DNA of 64,000 nt from NCBI RefSeq assembly GCF_037083825.1, contig NZ_JBAPLU010000009.1:62001-126000 (forward strand), written 5' to 3'. The position numbers were made by a program, and so were the translations under genes. This DNA comes from Klenkia sesuvii. GTDB lineage: Bacteria > Actinomycetota > Actinomycetes > Mycobacteriales > Geodermatophilaceae. Positions 16,802-25,371 of the stretch are shown one piece after another. The notes under the pieces are model-generated. The model made no database searches, had not been told where the DNA came from, and worked only from the letters and a program-made list of their open reading frames with translations. Numbering within the stretch: the first letter of the stretch is position 1; each line of letters opens with the position of its first letter.

Positions 16802-17713
16802 TCAGCGGTCGCGGGACTGGTCGTACCAGCGGCCCACGGCCAGCTTGGACAGCCAGCCGAACAGGAAGAACACCGCGAAGCCGAGCGCGGCGGTGACGAG
16901 GATGGTGAAGAACAGCGCCGACCCCTGCAGCCGAGCGCGGAAGTTGTCCAGCAGGATGCCCAGGCCGGGGTCGCCCTGCTTGAAGAACAGGTCGCCGACG
17001 ATGGCGCCGACCACCGACAGCCCGGCGGAGATCCGGAAGCCGGCGAAGATGGCGGGCATCGCGGCCGGCAGCTGCAGCTTGACCAGGCGGGTGATGCGGC
17101 CGGCCTTGTGCAGGGTGAACAGCTCGTGGTGGCCGCGCTCGACGGACTGGATGCCGAAGAGCGTGTTCGACACGATCGGGAACAGCGCGATCATCACGCA
17201 GACCACGACCCGGGACGGGAAGTCGTAGCCGAACCAGAACCCGATGAGCGGGACCAGGGCCAGGATCGGGATGCACTGCAGCGCCACGGCGTACGGGTAG
17301 AGCGAGGTCTCGATCGCGCGGCTCTGGCTCATCGCGATGGCCCAGAGCATGCCGATCACGATGGCGATCGCCAGCCCGGTGAAGGTGACCACGACCGACC
17401 GGCCCAGCGCCGGCCACACCTTGTCGGTGATCGCGGGGTCGAGCAGGGCGTCGGTGACGAGCGTGTGCGGGGCCGGCATCAGGAAGCGCCGACCCGGGTC
17501 CAGGATCAGGTAGGTGATGGCGTACCAAGCGCCGACCAGCGCGGCGAAGACGAGCACCGGCAGGGCCAGGTTCACCGCCCGTGGGCGGCGGCGCCGCACG
17601 ACGGGTGCGGGGGTGCTGCCGGTGGCGACCGCCTCGGCGGTCGGGCTCTCCAGGGTGGAGGTCACCGCGGTCTCCTCGGAGGTGGTGGTCTGGCCGGGCA
17701 GGGTGGCGGTCAC
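16802..17713 (-). CDS. ABC transporter permease (nitrate/sulfonate/pyrimidine type)
   Basis: Inner-membrane permease of the BPD-transport family with six or so helices. The coupling EAA loop is recognisable at FTLHKAGRITRLVKLQLPAA. A charged 45-residue N-terminus precedes the first helix. GTG at 17713 overlaps the ATPase stop (GTGA). 303 residues. Together with the ATPase at 17710 and the receptor at 15515 it forms a complete importer. Confidence 0.92.
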   Translation of the reverse strand: MTATLPGQTTTSEETAVTSTLESPTAEAVATGSTPAPVVRRRRPRAVNLALPVLVFAALVGAWYAITYLILDPGRRFLMPAPHTLVTDALLDPAITDKVWPALGRSVVVTFTGLAIAIVIGMLWAIAMSQSRAIETSLYPYAVALQCIPILALVPLIGFWFGYDFPSRVVVCVMIALFPIVSNTLFGIQSVERGHHELFTLHKAGRITRLVKLQLPAAMPAIFAGFRISAGLSVVGAIVGDLFFKQGDPGLGILLDNFRARLQGSALFFTILVTAALGFAVFFLFGWLSKLAVGRWYDQSRDR

Positions 17714-18483
17714 GAGTGGCCCTCGCGCAGTGCGTGGGAGACCTCGCCGGCGAGCTTGGCGAACTCCGGGGTGAACCGGAGCTCCGGCGTGCGGTCGGTG
17801 CCGAAGGGCACCTCGAAGCTGTCCACGATGCGTCCGGGACGGCCGCTCATGACCAGCACCCGGGTCGACATGTAGACCGCCTCGGACACCGAGTGCGTGA
17901 TGAACAGCGCGCCGAAGCCCTTGGCCACGAAGAGCCGGATCAGCTCGTCGTTGAGGCGCTCGCGGGTGATCTCGTCGAGGGCACCGAAGGGCTCGTCGAA
18001 GAGGAACAGGTCGGGGTCGAGGGTGAGCGAGCGGGCCAGCGAGGCGCGCATCTTCATGCCGCCCGACAGCGCCCGCGGCAGCTTCTTCTCGTGACCCCGC
18101 AGGCCCACCAGCTCGATCGCGTCGAGGGCGGCCTGGTTGGTGGCGGTCGTGCTGATGCCGTGCAGCTCGGCGAGCAGCTCGACGTTCTTCTTCACGCTGC
18201 GCCAGGGCAGCAGGGTGGCGTCCTGGAAGACGTAGCCGATGCGGGCGGCGTCGACGCGGGCGGTGCCGGCGCTGGCGGCGTCCAGGCCCGAGGCGATCCG
18301 CAGCAGGGTGGACTTGCCGCACCCGGACGGGCCCACGACGGTGACGAACTCACCCCGGTCGATGGTGAGGTCGACGCCCTCCAGGGCGACCGTGCCGTCG
18401 GGGAACTGGCGGGCGACGTCGGTGAACTCCAGGACCCTGGTCCCGGTGGTCGTCGACGGGGCGGCGTGCGCGGGTGCGCTCAC
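17710..18483 (-). CDS. ABC transporter ATP-binding protein (SsuB/NrtD type)
   Basis: ATPase of the importer. Walker A GPSGCGKST, Q-loop FQDATLLPW, signature LSGGMKMRASLARSL, Walker B LFLFDEPFGALDE and H-loop ITHSVSEA are intact. Two in-frame GTGs exist; I chose 18483, which has GGAGG six bases upstream, over 18489. 257 residues. An intercistronic hairpin (18531-18551) separates it from the amidohydrolase upstream, so it may be transcribed both from the long operon and separately. Confidence 0.93.
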   Translation of the reverse strand: MSAPAHAAPSTTTGTRVLEFTDVARQFPDGTVALEGVDLTIDRGEFVTVVGPSGCGKSTLLRIASGLDAASAGTARVDAARIGYVFQDATLLPWRSVKKNVELLAELHGISTTATNQAALDAIELVGLRGHEKKLPRALSGGMKMRASLARSLTLDPDLFLFDEPFGALDEITRERLNDELIRLFVAKGFGALFITHSVSEAVYMSTRVLVMSGRPGRIVDSFEVPFGTDRTPELRFTPEFAKLAGEVSHALREGHS

Positions 18484-18530
18484 GGTCACCTCCGGTGCGT
18501 GGGCGGGGGGCCGGGCCGGGCCGGTCCCGT

Positions 18531-18551
18531 CGCCCGGTCGAGCACCGGGCG
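18531..18551 (-). promoter_or_regulatory. Intercistronic hairpin before the ABC cassette
   Basis: CGCCCGGT-cgagc-ACCGGGCG is a perfect 8-bp stem with a five-base loop, in the 136-bp gap between the amidohydrolase stop and the ATPase start. It is a plausible attenuator or processing site. Confidence 0.5.
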
Positions 18552-18619
18552 ATGGGGAGACGATGGGCCCGGTCTGTTTCAGCTGCGTGTGCCGACGGTG
18601 AACGCGGCCGACCGCTTCA

Positions 18620-19852
18620 TCACGACTGGGACACGGCCGTCCCCGGGAGCACCCGCTGCACCCGGGTGCTCGCGACGACCCGCCCGCGGGACACCACGAC
18701 CCGGTCGGTGCCGGCCCCCGCGACGGCGGCGTCCAGGCTCTCGGCCCGCACCGCGAGGAACTCCCCCACGGACCCGACGGACACCGCGGGCACGGGCAAT
18801 CCCATGCACCGGCGGGCGCCGGCGCTGACGGCGTCCCAGGCCTCGCGGGTCGAGAGGTGCCCCGAGGTGACCAGCAGCGACGCCGCCTCGCACGCGTCGG
18901 CCCGGCCCATGGGGTTGAACGGGTCGCGCAGGTTGTCGCCACCGGCCCCGAGCACCGCCCCGGCGTCCAGCAGCGCCCGGACGGCGGTCAGCCCGCGCGG
19001 GGTGGCGACGGGGGTGTCCCGGCCCTGCAGGTAGAGGTTGGTCTGCGGCAGCGCCACCACCCCGACCCCGGCGGCGGCGACCTCGGCCGCGGTGGCCCGG
19101 GCGACCTCCAGCGGGTGCACGCCGAGCGACACGCAGTGGCTGGCGGTGGCGCCGTGCGCGAAACCGGTGGCCCGCACCCGCTGCGCCAGGTGCAGCAGTC
19201 CCTGCGCGGTGGGGTCGAGCGTCTCGTCGGTGTGCAGGTCCACCGGCAACCCGCGCCGGGCCGCCACGCCGAAGGAGAGGTCCAACCCGGCACCGCGGTC
19301 GGGCCACATGTGCGGGGCCCCGCCGACCAGGTCGACGCCGAGGTCGACCGCCTCCTCCAGCAGCCGGGCGTTGTCCTCGGCCTCGCCGGGCGCCCAGGGC
19401 GCGCTGCACAGGGCGACCACCTGGACGTCGACCAGGCCGGCCAGCGCGTCGCGCACCTCGAGCAGGGCGCGCACGTGCCGCAGCCCGGTGTGCGCGCCGA
19501 GGTCGGCGTGCGTCCGGATCGCCGTCGTCCCGTTGGCCAGGTACTCGTGCGCGGCCCGGGTCGCCCGGTCGACCAGGTCGGCGTGGGTGAAGCCGGCCGA
19601 GATCGTGCGGATGGCCTCGATCGCGCCGGCCAGGTCGCCGGTGCGGTTGGGGGCGCGGTGGCTGGTGAGCGCCTTGTCCAGGTGCGCGTGCGGCTCCGCG
19701 GGGGCGGGCAGCAGGTGGCAACCGGCCAGGTCGTGCACCTCGTCGTCCGGGCGGGGATCGAGGGCGGGTGCGACGGCGGTGACGACGTCGTCCAGCCGGA
19801 CGTCGACCAGGTCGCCGTCCACCGTCGTGACCGACCTCAGCAACAGGCTCAA
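18620..19852 (-). CDS. Cytosine-deaminase-like amidohydrolase
   Basis: Metal-dependent deaminase/hydrolase of 410 residues. The cytosine-deaminase/AtzC-type motif EPHAHLDKAL supplies HxH and the family Lys. Further ligands are His in DLHTDETLDP and ASHCVSLG, and Asp in GAGGDNLRDPFNPMGRAD. The TTG at 19852 is taken as start: it has GGGAG upstream and overlaps the MetF-like stop (TTGA). With the NMT1-type importer downstream, a pyrimidine-like or related N-heterocyclic substrate is likely; this is inference. Confidence 0.88.
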   Translation of the reverse strand: MSLLLRSVTTVDGDLVDVRLDDVVTAVAPALDPRPDDEVHDLAGCHLLPAPAEPHAHLDKALTSHRAPNRTGDLAGAIEAIRTISAGFTHADLVDRATRAAHEYLANGTTAIRTHADLGAHTGLRHVRALLEVRDALAGLVDVQVVALCSAPWAPGEAEDNARLLEEAVDLGVDLVGGAPHMWPDRGAGLDLSFGVAARRGLPVDLHTDETLDPTAQGLLHLAQRVRATGFAHGATASHCVSLGVHPLEVARATAAEVAAAGVGVVALPQTNLYLQGRDTPVATPRGLTAVRALLDAGAVLGAGGDNLRDPFNPMGRADACEAASLLVTSGHLSTREAWDAVSAGARRCMGLPVPAVSVGSVGEFLAVRAESLDAAVAGAGTDRVVVSRGRVVASTRVQRVLPGTAVSQS

Positions 19853-20847
19853 CTCAACGCTCTCCCGATCTCGGCCAGGGCCGTGGCGGTGGTCAGCTCG
19901 GTACCCGGGGCGGCCACCCCGGAGAGGTCGACCCCGCGCACGCCGGGCACCTCCAGGTAGGCCTCGGCCAGCGCGACGGCGGCGGCGATGCCTGCGCGGA
20001 ACGGGTCCCGGGCACCCTCGATCCCGGCCAGGTAGCCCTCGGGCAGCCGCAACCCGGTGAACCGGCGCAGCTCGGCGACCGACCCGGGGTCGGTGGCCAC
20101 CGCGACGCAGGCGATGAACGGCACGTCGGCCCCGGCGTCCGTGGCCTGCTCGACGAACGTGCGCAGCTCCTCGACCCCGCCGGCGTGGTCGACGAAGCAC
20201 ACCTGCGCGCCGGCGCGCACCTTCTCGGCCAGTCGCCGCGGACGGCGGTCCGCCGGGGGGCCGTGCGGGGTCTCCCCCACCGACACCAGCAGCCCGGCCG
20301 CGCGGGCAGCGGCGGCCAGCTGGGTGGAGTCCCAGTCGAAGACCGGCTGGGCGTCGGGCCGGTCACCGGTGAGCGTGTGGTCGCCGGTCACGCAGTGCAC
20401 CGCGCCGACGCCGAGGTCGGCCAGCCCGGCCAGCTCCCCCTCGAGGGCGACGCGGTTGCGGTCCCGGCAGTTCAGGCCCTGCCACACCGTGACACCGGCG
20501 GCCTGCACGATCGAGGCGCGGTAGGTCGGGCAGAACTGCACCCGGGCGGCGGCGTGGTCCCCGAGCAGGACGGCGTCCACCCGGCCCGCCACGAACCCGG
20601 CGGCCCGCTCCAGCGACCAGCGGGACAGCGCGACCGCCGGCAGGTCGGCGACGACGACCGGTCGCTGACGCATCAGCTGCAGCAGCGGGGGCTCCGGGGT
20701 CACCGGCGCCACGGGGCGGCCCGCCCAGCGGACGGTGGGCAACGGCAGGAACGAGCAGGGCTCCGGGGCCACCTCGCAGCAGCCGTCCTCGGCCACCCCG
20801 CCGCACGGCCCGTGCACCATCGCCTTCGGGCAGGGTGGTGCGCTCAC
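19849..20847 (-). CDS. Methylenetetrahydrofolate reductase-like protein with Cys-rich N-terminus
   Basis: 332 residues. Residues 1-35 match the Cys-rich MTHFR C-terminal (MTHFR_C) motif: KAMVHGPCGGVAEDGCCEV, then PCSFL. The remainder looks like a short MetF-type barrel (LLGDHAAARVQFCPTYRASI, NCRDRNRVALEGELAGLADL, VHCVTGDHTLTGDRPDA, GARDPFRAGI). In C1 metabolism such proteins pass a methyl or methylene unit to or from folate. Here it lies between a VanB-type reductase and a deaminase with four-base overlaps on both sides, suggesting it handles a C1 unit released by demethylation. It could instead be a folate-dependent transferase. Confidence 0.75.
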   Translation of the reverse strand: MSAPPCPKAMVHGPCGGVAEDGCCEVAPEPCSFLPLPTVRWAGRPVAPVTPEPPLLQLMRQRPVVVADLPAVALSRWSLERAAGFVAGRVDAVLLGDHAAARVQFCPTYRASIVQAAGVTVWQGLNCRDRNRVALEGELAGLADLGVGAVHCVTGDHTLTGDRPDAQPVFDWDSTQLAAAARAAGLLVSVGETPHGPPADRRPRRLAEKVRAGAQVCFVDHAGGVEELRTFVEQATDAGADVPFIACVAVATDPGSVAELRRFTGLRLPEGYLAGIEGARDPFRAGIAAAVALAEAYLEVPGVRGVDLSGVAAPGTELTTATALAEIGRALS

Positions 20848-21800
20848 AGGTCGACCACGAGCCGCGGCCCGGCAGCACGGGAGACGCAGACCATCATCAC
20901 GGTGCCGTCGGCCTGCTCACCGGGGCTGAGCACGGAGTCCCGGTGCTCGACCTCGCCCTCCAGCACCGGTGTCTCGCAGGTGCCGCAGGTGCCGGCCCGG
21001 CAGGAGGAGAGCACGTCGACCCCCTCGGCGGCCAGCGCGTCGAGCACCGTCACCCCGGGCTCGACGACGACCGTGGTGCCGGTGAGCGCCAGCTCCACCT
21101 CGAAGGGGCCTGGCCACACCGGGGCGCCGAACGCCTTGGCCTCGAACCGCTCGACGTGCAGCGTGCCCGCCCACCCGCTCGACGACGCCTCCAGCGCGTC
21201 CAGCAGCTTCGCCGGACCGCAGGCGTACACCGCGGTGCCGGCGTCGACGTCGAGCGCGGCGACGTCGAACCGGTCGCCCTCGTCGGCCACGTGCAGCCGC
21301 ACCCGGTCGGGGTGGGCGGCGAGCAGGTCGTCGGCGAAGGCCATGCGGCCCCGTGAGCGGCCGGCGTAGTCCAGCACCCAGTCCGCGCCCGCCGCGTCGG
21401 CGGCGGCGACCATGGCCCGCAGCGGGGTGATCCCGATGCCCCCGGCCACGAAGCGGTACCGGGTGCTCGGGGTGACCTCGAGGACGAAGTGGTTGCGGGG
21501 GCCGCGCAGCCGCAGGCGCTGACCCACCTCGACCTCGTCGTGCAGGGCCACCGACCCGCCGGAGCCGCCGTCCTCCCGCAGCACCGCGATGCGCCACCGC
21601 GACCGGTCGGCGACGTCGCCGCACAGGGAGTACTGCCGCTCCAGGCCGGGGCGCAGCACGACGTCGACGTGCGAGCCGGGGGTCCAGCCGGGCAGTTCGC
21701 GGCCGTTGTGGGAGACCAGGTCCAGGGCCAGGACGCCGTCGGCCAGCAGCGTGCGGTCGGCCACGACGAGGTCGCGCTCGACGTCGGAGAAGAAGCTCAC
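20844..21800 (-). CDS. PDR/VanB-family oxygenase reductase (FMN/FAD + 2Fe-2S)
   Basis: Single-chain electron-transfer partner of Rieske oxygenases. The flavin domain has RQYSLCGD, the NAD domain GGIGITPLRAM and YACGPAKLLDALE, and a C-terminal plant-type ferredoxin carries CRAGTCGTCETPVLEG and a later Cys (MMVCVSRA). This domain order is that of phthalate-dioxygenase reductase and VanB. The start could be GTG 21815 or GTG 21800; I prefer 21800 (AGGA upstream). It heads the long minus-strand operon and is the only reductase in the window for the Rieske oxygenase at 10444. Confidence 0.9.
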   Translation of the reverse strand: MSFFSDVERDLVVADRTLLADGVLALDLVSHNGRELPGWTPGSHVDVVLRPGLERQYSLCGDVADRSRWRIAVLREDGGSGGSVALHDEVEVGQRLRLRGPRNHFVLEVTPSTRYRFVAGGIGITPLRAMVAAADAAGADWVLDYAGRSRGRMAFADDLLAAHPDRVRLHVADEGDRFDVAALDVDAGTAVYACGPAKLLDALEASSSGWAGTLHVERFEAKAFGAPVWPGPFEVELALTGTTVVVEPGVTVLDALAAEGVDVLSSCRAGTCGTCETPVLEGEVEHRDSVLSPGEQADGTVMMVCVSRAAGPRLVVDL

Positions 21801-21889
21801 CGGCCGATCCTGCACACGCGGGCAGCCCTGGGTGCAGATGACGCAGAAGGGTCACACGGATGTAACCGCGGCCAGGTCTCATCGACGTC

Positions 21890-23236
21890 GTGACCGCCAC
21901 CGTCCCCGCCGCCGTGCCCGCGACCGCCCTGTCCGCCCTCGAGGCCGAGCTCGTCGCCCTGCTCGGCGAGCGCGGCGTCAGCACCGAGCTGCGCGTGCGC
22001 GAACGCGTCTCGGTCGACGGGTCGCGGATGAGCCCGATCATCAGCGAGCTGCTGCCGCTGGGCATCGCCGACCTGGTGGCGTTCCCGACCACCGCCGAGC
22101 AGATCGCCCAGGTCGTGGCCGCCGCCGTGCGCCTGGGCGTCCCGGTGACCCCGCGCGGCAAGGGCACCGGCAACTACGGCCAGGGCATCCCGATGTCCGG
22201 TGGCCTGCTGCTGGACCTCTCCCGTGCCCGCGCCGTCGTCGAGGTCGGGGACGGGACCATCACCGCCGAGGCCGGCACGCCCATGGTCACGCTGGAGCGC
22301 GCCGCGCACGAGACCGGGCAGCAGCTGTGGATGTACCCCTCGACGGTGCAGAGCTCGCTCGGCGGGTTCCTGGCCGGCGGGTCGGGCGGCACCGGCAGCA
22401 TCGTGCACGGCACCAACGACGCCGGCTTCGTGGCCGCGCTCGACGTCGTGCACGCCGACGGGTCCGCCGAGCTGGTGCACGTCGAGGGGGACGAGGCCCA
22501 GCGGTACGTGCACAACTACGGGACGGCGGGGATCATCGCCCGGGCCACCGTGCGCCTGGAACCGCTGCAGGAGTGGCGCGGCTTCTACGCCAGCTGCGCC
22601 GACTTCCGCACGGCGCAGGCCGTCATGGTGGCGCTGGGCAAGCTCCGGCCGACCCCCCGGCTGGTCTCGGCCGACACCCCCGAGATCACCGCCGCCCTCC
22701 CCGAGGACCCCGCGTTCCCCGCCGGTCGGGCCAGCGTGCGCGGCATCCTGGAGGCCAGCACGGTCGACGCCGCCACCGCAGCGGTGCAGGCCGCCGGCGG
22801 CCGGGTCGAGGACGTGCGGGACGGCGCCCAGGTGCCCCTGTCGCTGAGCGTGCTCAGCTACAACCACCCCATCGAGTGGCTGCAGAAGAGCGCGCCCGGC
22901 GTCTACTTCCACCTCGAGGTGGGTGGCCAGGCACTGGTGGACCGGGTCGACGAGGTGCACCAGGTGTTCGAGGGCGCGCTGCTGCACAACGAGGTCGGCC
23001 ACTCCGGGCCCATCGGCATGCTCGCCGGGGTGTACCAGAGCCCCGAGCAGGTGCTGGAGGGCATCGCCGCGCTGGAGGCGCTCGGCGTCGGCGTGCACAA
23101 CCCGCACCAGTGGAACGTCGACTTCCAGCTGCAGCGCACCGTGGAGACCGCGCGGCGCACCGACCCGCAGGGCCTGCTCAACCCCGGCAAGCTCAACCCG
23201 GGGTACGGCGGTCCCACCAAGGGCGCGGTGCGGTGA
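21890..23236 (+). CDS. FAD-binding oxidoreductase (GlcD/VAO type)
   Basis: Flavoprotein of 448 residues with a PCMH FAD domain: IADLVAFPTTAEQIAQVV, VTPRGKGTGNYGQG and STVQSSLGGFLAGGSGGTGS. The C-terminal part is variable and ends in a GLLNPGKLNPG motif typical of VAO oxidases. It probably oxidises a hydroxy acid or amine intermediate. It is divergent from the reductase operon over 75-90 bp, and its stop overlaps the following pyridoxamine-oxidase-like gene. Confidence 0.88.
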   Translation: MTATVPAAVPATALSALEAELVALLGERGVSTELRVRERVSVDGSRMSPIISELLPLGIADLVAFPTTAEQIAQVVAAAVRLGVPVTPRGKGTGNYGQGIPMSGGLLLDLSRARAVVEVGDGTITAEAGTPMVTLERAAHETGQQLWMYPSTVQSSLGGFLAGGSGGTGSIVHGTNDAGFVAALDVVHADGSAELVHVEGDEAQRYVHNYGTAGIIARATVRLEPLQEWRGFYASCADFRTAQAVMVALGKLRPTPRLVSADTPEITAALPEDPAFPAGRASVRGILEASTVDAATAAVQAAGGRVEDVRDGAQVPLSLSVLSYNHPIEWLQKSAPGVYFHLEVGGQALVDRVDEVHQVFEGALLHNEVGHSGPIGMLAGVYQSPEQVLEGIAALEALGVGVHNPHQWNVDFQLQRTVETARRTDPQGLLNPGKLNPGYGGPTKGAVR

Positions 23237-23844
23237 CGCACCCGGCGACCACCCCGTTCGACCTGCACGCCGACGGCGACCCACCCGCCGACCCCTGGGT
23301 GGTCGCCCGCTCGTGGCTGCCGGCCGACGACGACCCCGAGCGGCCGCAGGTCACCCTCGCCACCACCGGCGCCGACGGCTGCCCCGACGCGCGCACGGTG
23401 CTGCTGACCGCCTTCGACGAGACCGGGTTCGCGTTCCACACCGCCCGCACCAGCCGCAAGGTGGCCGAGCTGGCCGCCGACCCCCGGGCGGCGCTGGTCG
23501 TGCTCTGGCCCGGGTTCACCCGCCAGCTGGTGGTGCGCGGCGGCGTCGTCCCGGACGGCCCGGCCGACGCCGCGCGCGCGTGGGCCGCGCGGTCGGACCA
23601 CCTGCGCCGGTTGGCGTGGCTGGGCACCGACGAGCTGGCCGGCCTCGACCGGGCGGGCCGGGTGGCCGGCTGGGCGGCGGACGTGCCGACCGGTGCCGAC
23701 ACCGACCCGGCGCCGGGCTGGGTCGGCTACCGGGTGCGGCCGGTCGAGCTCACCTTCTGGGCCGGCGGCGTCGACACCGCCAGCCGCCGGCTGCAGTACT
23801 CCCTCGTCGAGGGCACCTGGCGCACCCGCTGGCTGGCCGGCTGA
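23233..23844 (+). CDS. Pyridoxamine 5'-phosphate oxidase-family protein
   Basis: FMN-binding split-barrel protein of 203 residues. PdxH-like features are seen: PDARTVLLTAFDETGFAFHT, SRKVAELAADPRAALVVLW and the C-terminal RPVELTFWAGG with an R..Y end. GTG at 23233 overlaps the flavoprotein stop (GTGA), so the two are cotranscribed. It may be a true PdxH or a flavin reductase/oxidase specialised for the island; the pairing with an FAD oxidase makes the second possible. Confidence 0.85.
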   Translation: MTHPATTPFDLHADGDPPADPWVVARSWLPADDDPERPQVTLATTGADGCPDARTVLLTAFDETGFAFHTARTSRKVAELAADPRAALVVLWPGFTRQLVVRGGVVPDGPADAARAWAARSDHLRRLAWLGTDELAGLDRAGRVAGWAADVPTGADTDPAPGWVGYRVRPVELTFWAGGVDTASRRLQYSLVEGTWRTRWLAG

Positions 23845-23870
23845 TCCCGGGAGCGCACGGCGCCCCCGGG

Positions 23871-23901
23871 GCGGACCGGACGCGAGGGCAGGGCGGTCCG
23901 C
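23871..23901 (+). terminator. Possible hairpin terminator
   Basis: GCGGACC and GGTCCGC form a 7-bp stem with a 17-base loop 27 bp after the oxidase stop, in the gap before the glycosyltransferase promoter. Weak, without a U-tract. Confidence 0.35.
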
Positions 23902-24018
23902 ACCGACCGGGGGCCTGGGGCGTGGGACGTCGGGCGTCAGGCCAACCCGAGCTGGGCCAGGAGGCGCTGCTCGATGATGGCTGCGTCGTCCCGCCGGGGC
24001 GTGGGGCAGCACGGCGAC

Positions 24019-24043
24019 TTGGCTAGAGTGCAGCTCTAGCCAA
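24019..24043. promoter_or_regulatory. Perfect inverted-repeat operator, probably for the TetR regulator
   Basis: TTGGCTAGAG-TGCAG-CTCTAGCCAA has perfect 10-bp arms and a five-base centre. It is strikingly AT-richer than its surroundings and lies 15 bp before the glycosyltransferase ATG. CTAGAG could also serve as part of a -10 element. The TetR gene at the end of the same operon is the obvious binding protein. Confidence 0.75.
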
Positions 24044-24057
24044 CCTGAAGGGCCGCC

Positions 24058-25371
24058 ATGTCGACCTACCTGCTGTGCAGCACCCCGCTCTACGGGCACG
24101 TCGTCCCGCTCGTCACGATCGGCCGCCGGCTGGTCGAGCACGGTCACCGCGTCCTGCTGCTCACCGGATCGGTCTTCGCCGATCGCGTGCGGGCCGCCGG
24201 GTTGGAGTTCCGGCCCCTGCGTGGGGCGGCCGACTTCGACGAACGCGACCCGGGGACCTACGTGCCCGACCTCGACCGGTACCGCGGACTGCGGTTGTCG
24301 CGGTACCAGGTCGAGCAGACCTTCGTCCGGCCGATCCCCGACCAGTTCCGCGCCGTGCGCGCGATCCTCGACGCCGAGGGGGTCGACGCCGTGCTGGTGG
24401 ACTGCGTGTTCGCCGGGATCCTGCCGCTGCTGACCGCCGCCCCCGGCACCCGCCCGCCCGTGCTGGCTGCCGGGATCATGCCGCTGGCCCAGACCAGCCG
24501 GGACGTCGCGCCCTACAACACGGCACTGCCCCCGTCGTCCACCCGGCTAGGCCGGCTCCGCAACCGCACCCTCAACGCGGTCGGCCGGCGGGTGCTGTTC
24601 GCCCCCACCCAACGCCTGGCCGACCAGCTGGTGCGCGACGTCGGCGGTACCGGGCTCGGTGACTCCTTCGTCATGGACCTGTCCCGGCTGTTCGACCGCT
24701 TCCTGCAGCTGGGGCCGGCCGAGTTCGAGTACCCCCGCTCGGACCTCTCGCCGAACCTGCGGTTCGTGGGCCCCGTCCTGCCCGGGCACGGCGGGGCGTC
24801 GCTTCCGGACTGGTGGTCCGAGCTCGACGACGGCCGGCCCGTCGTCCACGTCACCCAGGGCACGCTCGACACCGACGACTTCACCAAGCTCGTCCGACCC
24901 ACCCTCGACGCGCTCGCCGACGACGACGTGCACGTGCTGGTCAGCACCGGGCGGCGACCCGTCGAGGCCGTGGGACCGACGCCGGCCAATGCCCGGGTGG
25001 CCGAGTTCCTGCCCTACGACGCGCTGCTGCCCCGCACCGACGTCGTGGTCACCAACGGCGGGTTCGGCGGCACGCTGCAGGCCCTGGCAGCTGGGGTGCC
25101 GCTGGTCGTCGCCGGGGCCGCCGAGGACAAGCCCGAGACCGCCGCGCGGGTGGCCCACTTCGGGCTGGGCATCGACCTGCGGACCGGGCGCCCCTCCGCC
25201 GAGCGGGTCCGGCGTGCGGTGCACGACGTCCTGGCCGACCCGTCGTGGCGGGCGCGGACCACCGCTCTGGCTGCGACCATGGCCGGGTACGACGCGCTCG
25301 ACGCCGTGGTCGACGAACTGGAGCGGGCGGTTGCAGCGAGGCGGGAGGCCGGTGGACGCCGAGCAGGGTGA
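24058..25371 (+). CDS. UGT/MGT-type glycosyltransferase
   Basis: GT1-family glycosyltransferase of 437 residues, GT-B fold. The N-terminal acceptor domain begins LLCSTPLYGHVVPLVTIGRRL. The C-terminal donor-binding half contains VHVTQGTLDTDDF, EFLPYDALLPRTDVVVTNGG, FGGTLQALAAGVPLVVAG and the PETAARV segment. Such enzymes glycosylate macrolides, flavonoids or xenobiotics, often for detoxification. It sits behind a perfect operator and overlaps the TetR gene by 20 bp, so expression is probably induced by the acceptor compound. Confidence 0.92.
   Translation: MSTYLLCSTPLYGHVVPLVTIGRRLVEHGHRVLLLTGSVFADRVRAAGLEFRPLRGAADFDERDPGTYVPDLDRYRGLRLSRYQVEQTFVRPIPDQFRAVRAILDAEGVDAVLVDCVFAGILPLLTAAPGTRPPVLAAGIMPLAQTSRDVAPYNTALPPSSTRLGRLRNRTLNAVGRRVLFAPTQRLADQLVRDVGGTGLGDSFVMDLSRLFDRFLQLGPAEFEYPRSDLSPNLRFVGPVLPGHGGASLPDWWSELDDGRPVVHVTQGTLDTDDFTKLVRPTLDALADDDVHVLVSTGRRPVEAVGPTPANARVAEFLPYDALLPRTDVVVTNGGFGGTLQALAAGVPLVVAGAAEDKPETAARVAHFGLGIDLRTGRPSAERVRRAVHDVLADPSWRARTTALAATMAGYDALDAVVDELERAVAARREAGGRRAG

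Noticed and set aside
14438..17875. Very long plus-strand open frame of over 1100 codons
   Set aside because: It is antisense to the amidase, the substrate-binding protein and the permease, all with clear motifs; its translation has no domain character.
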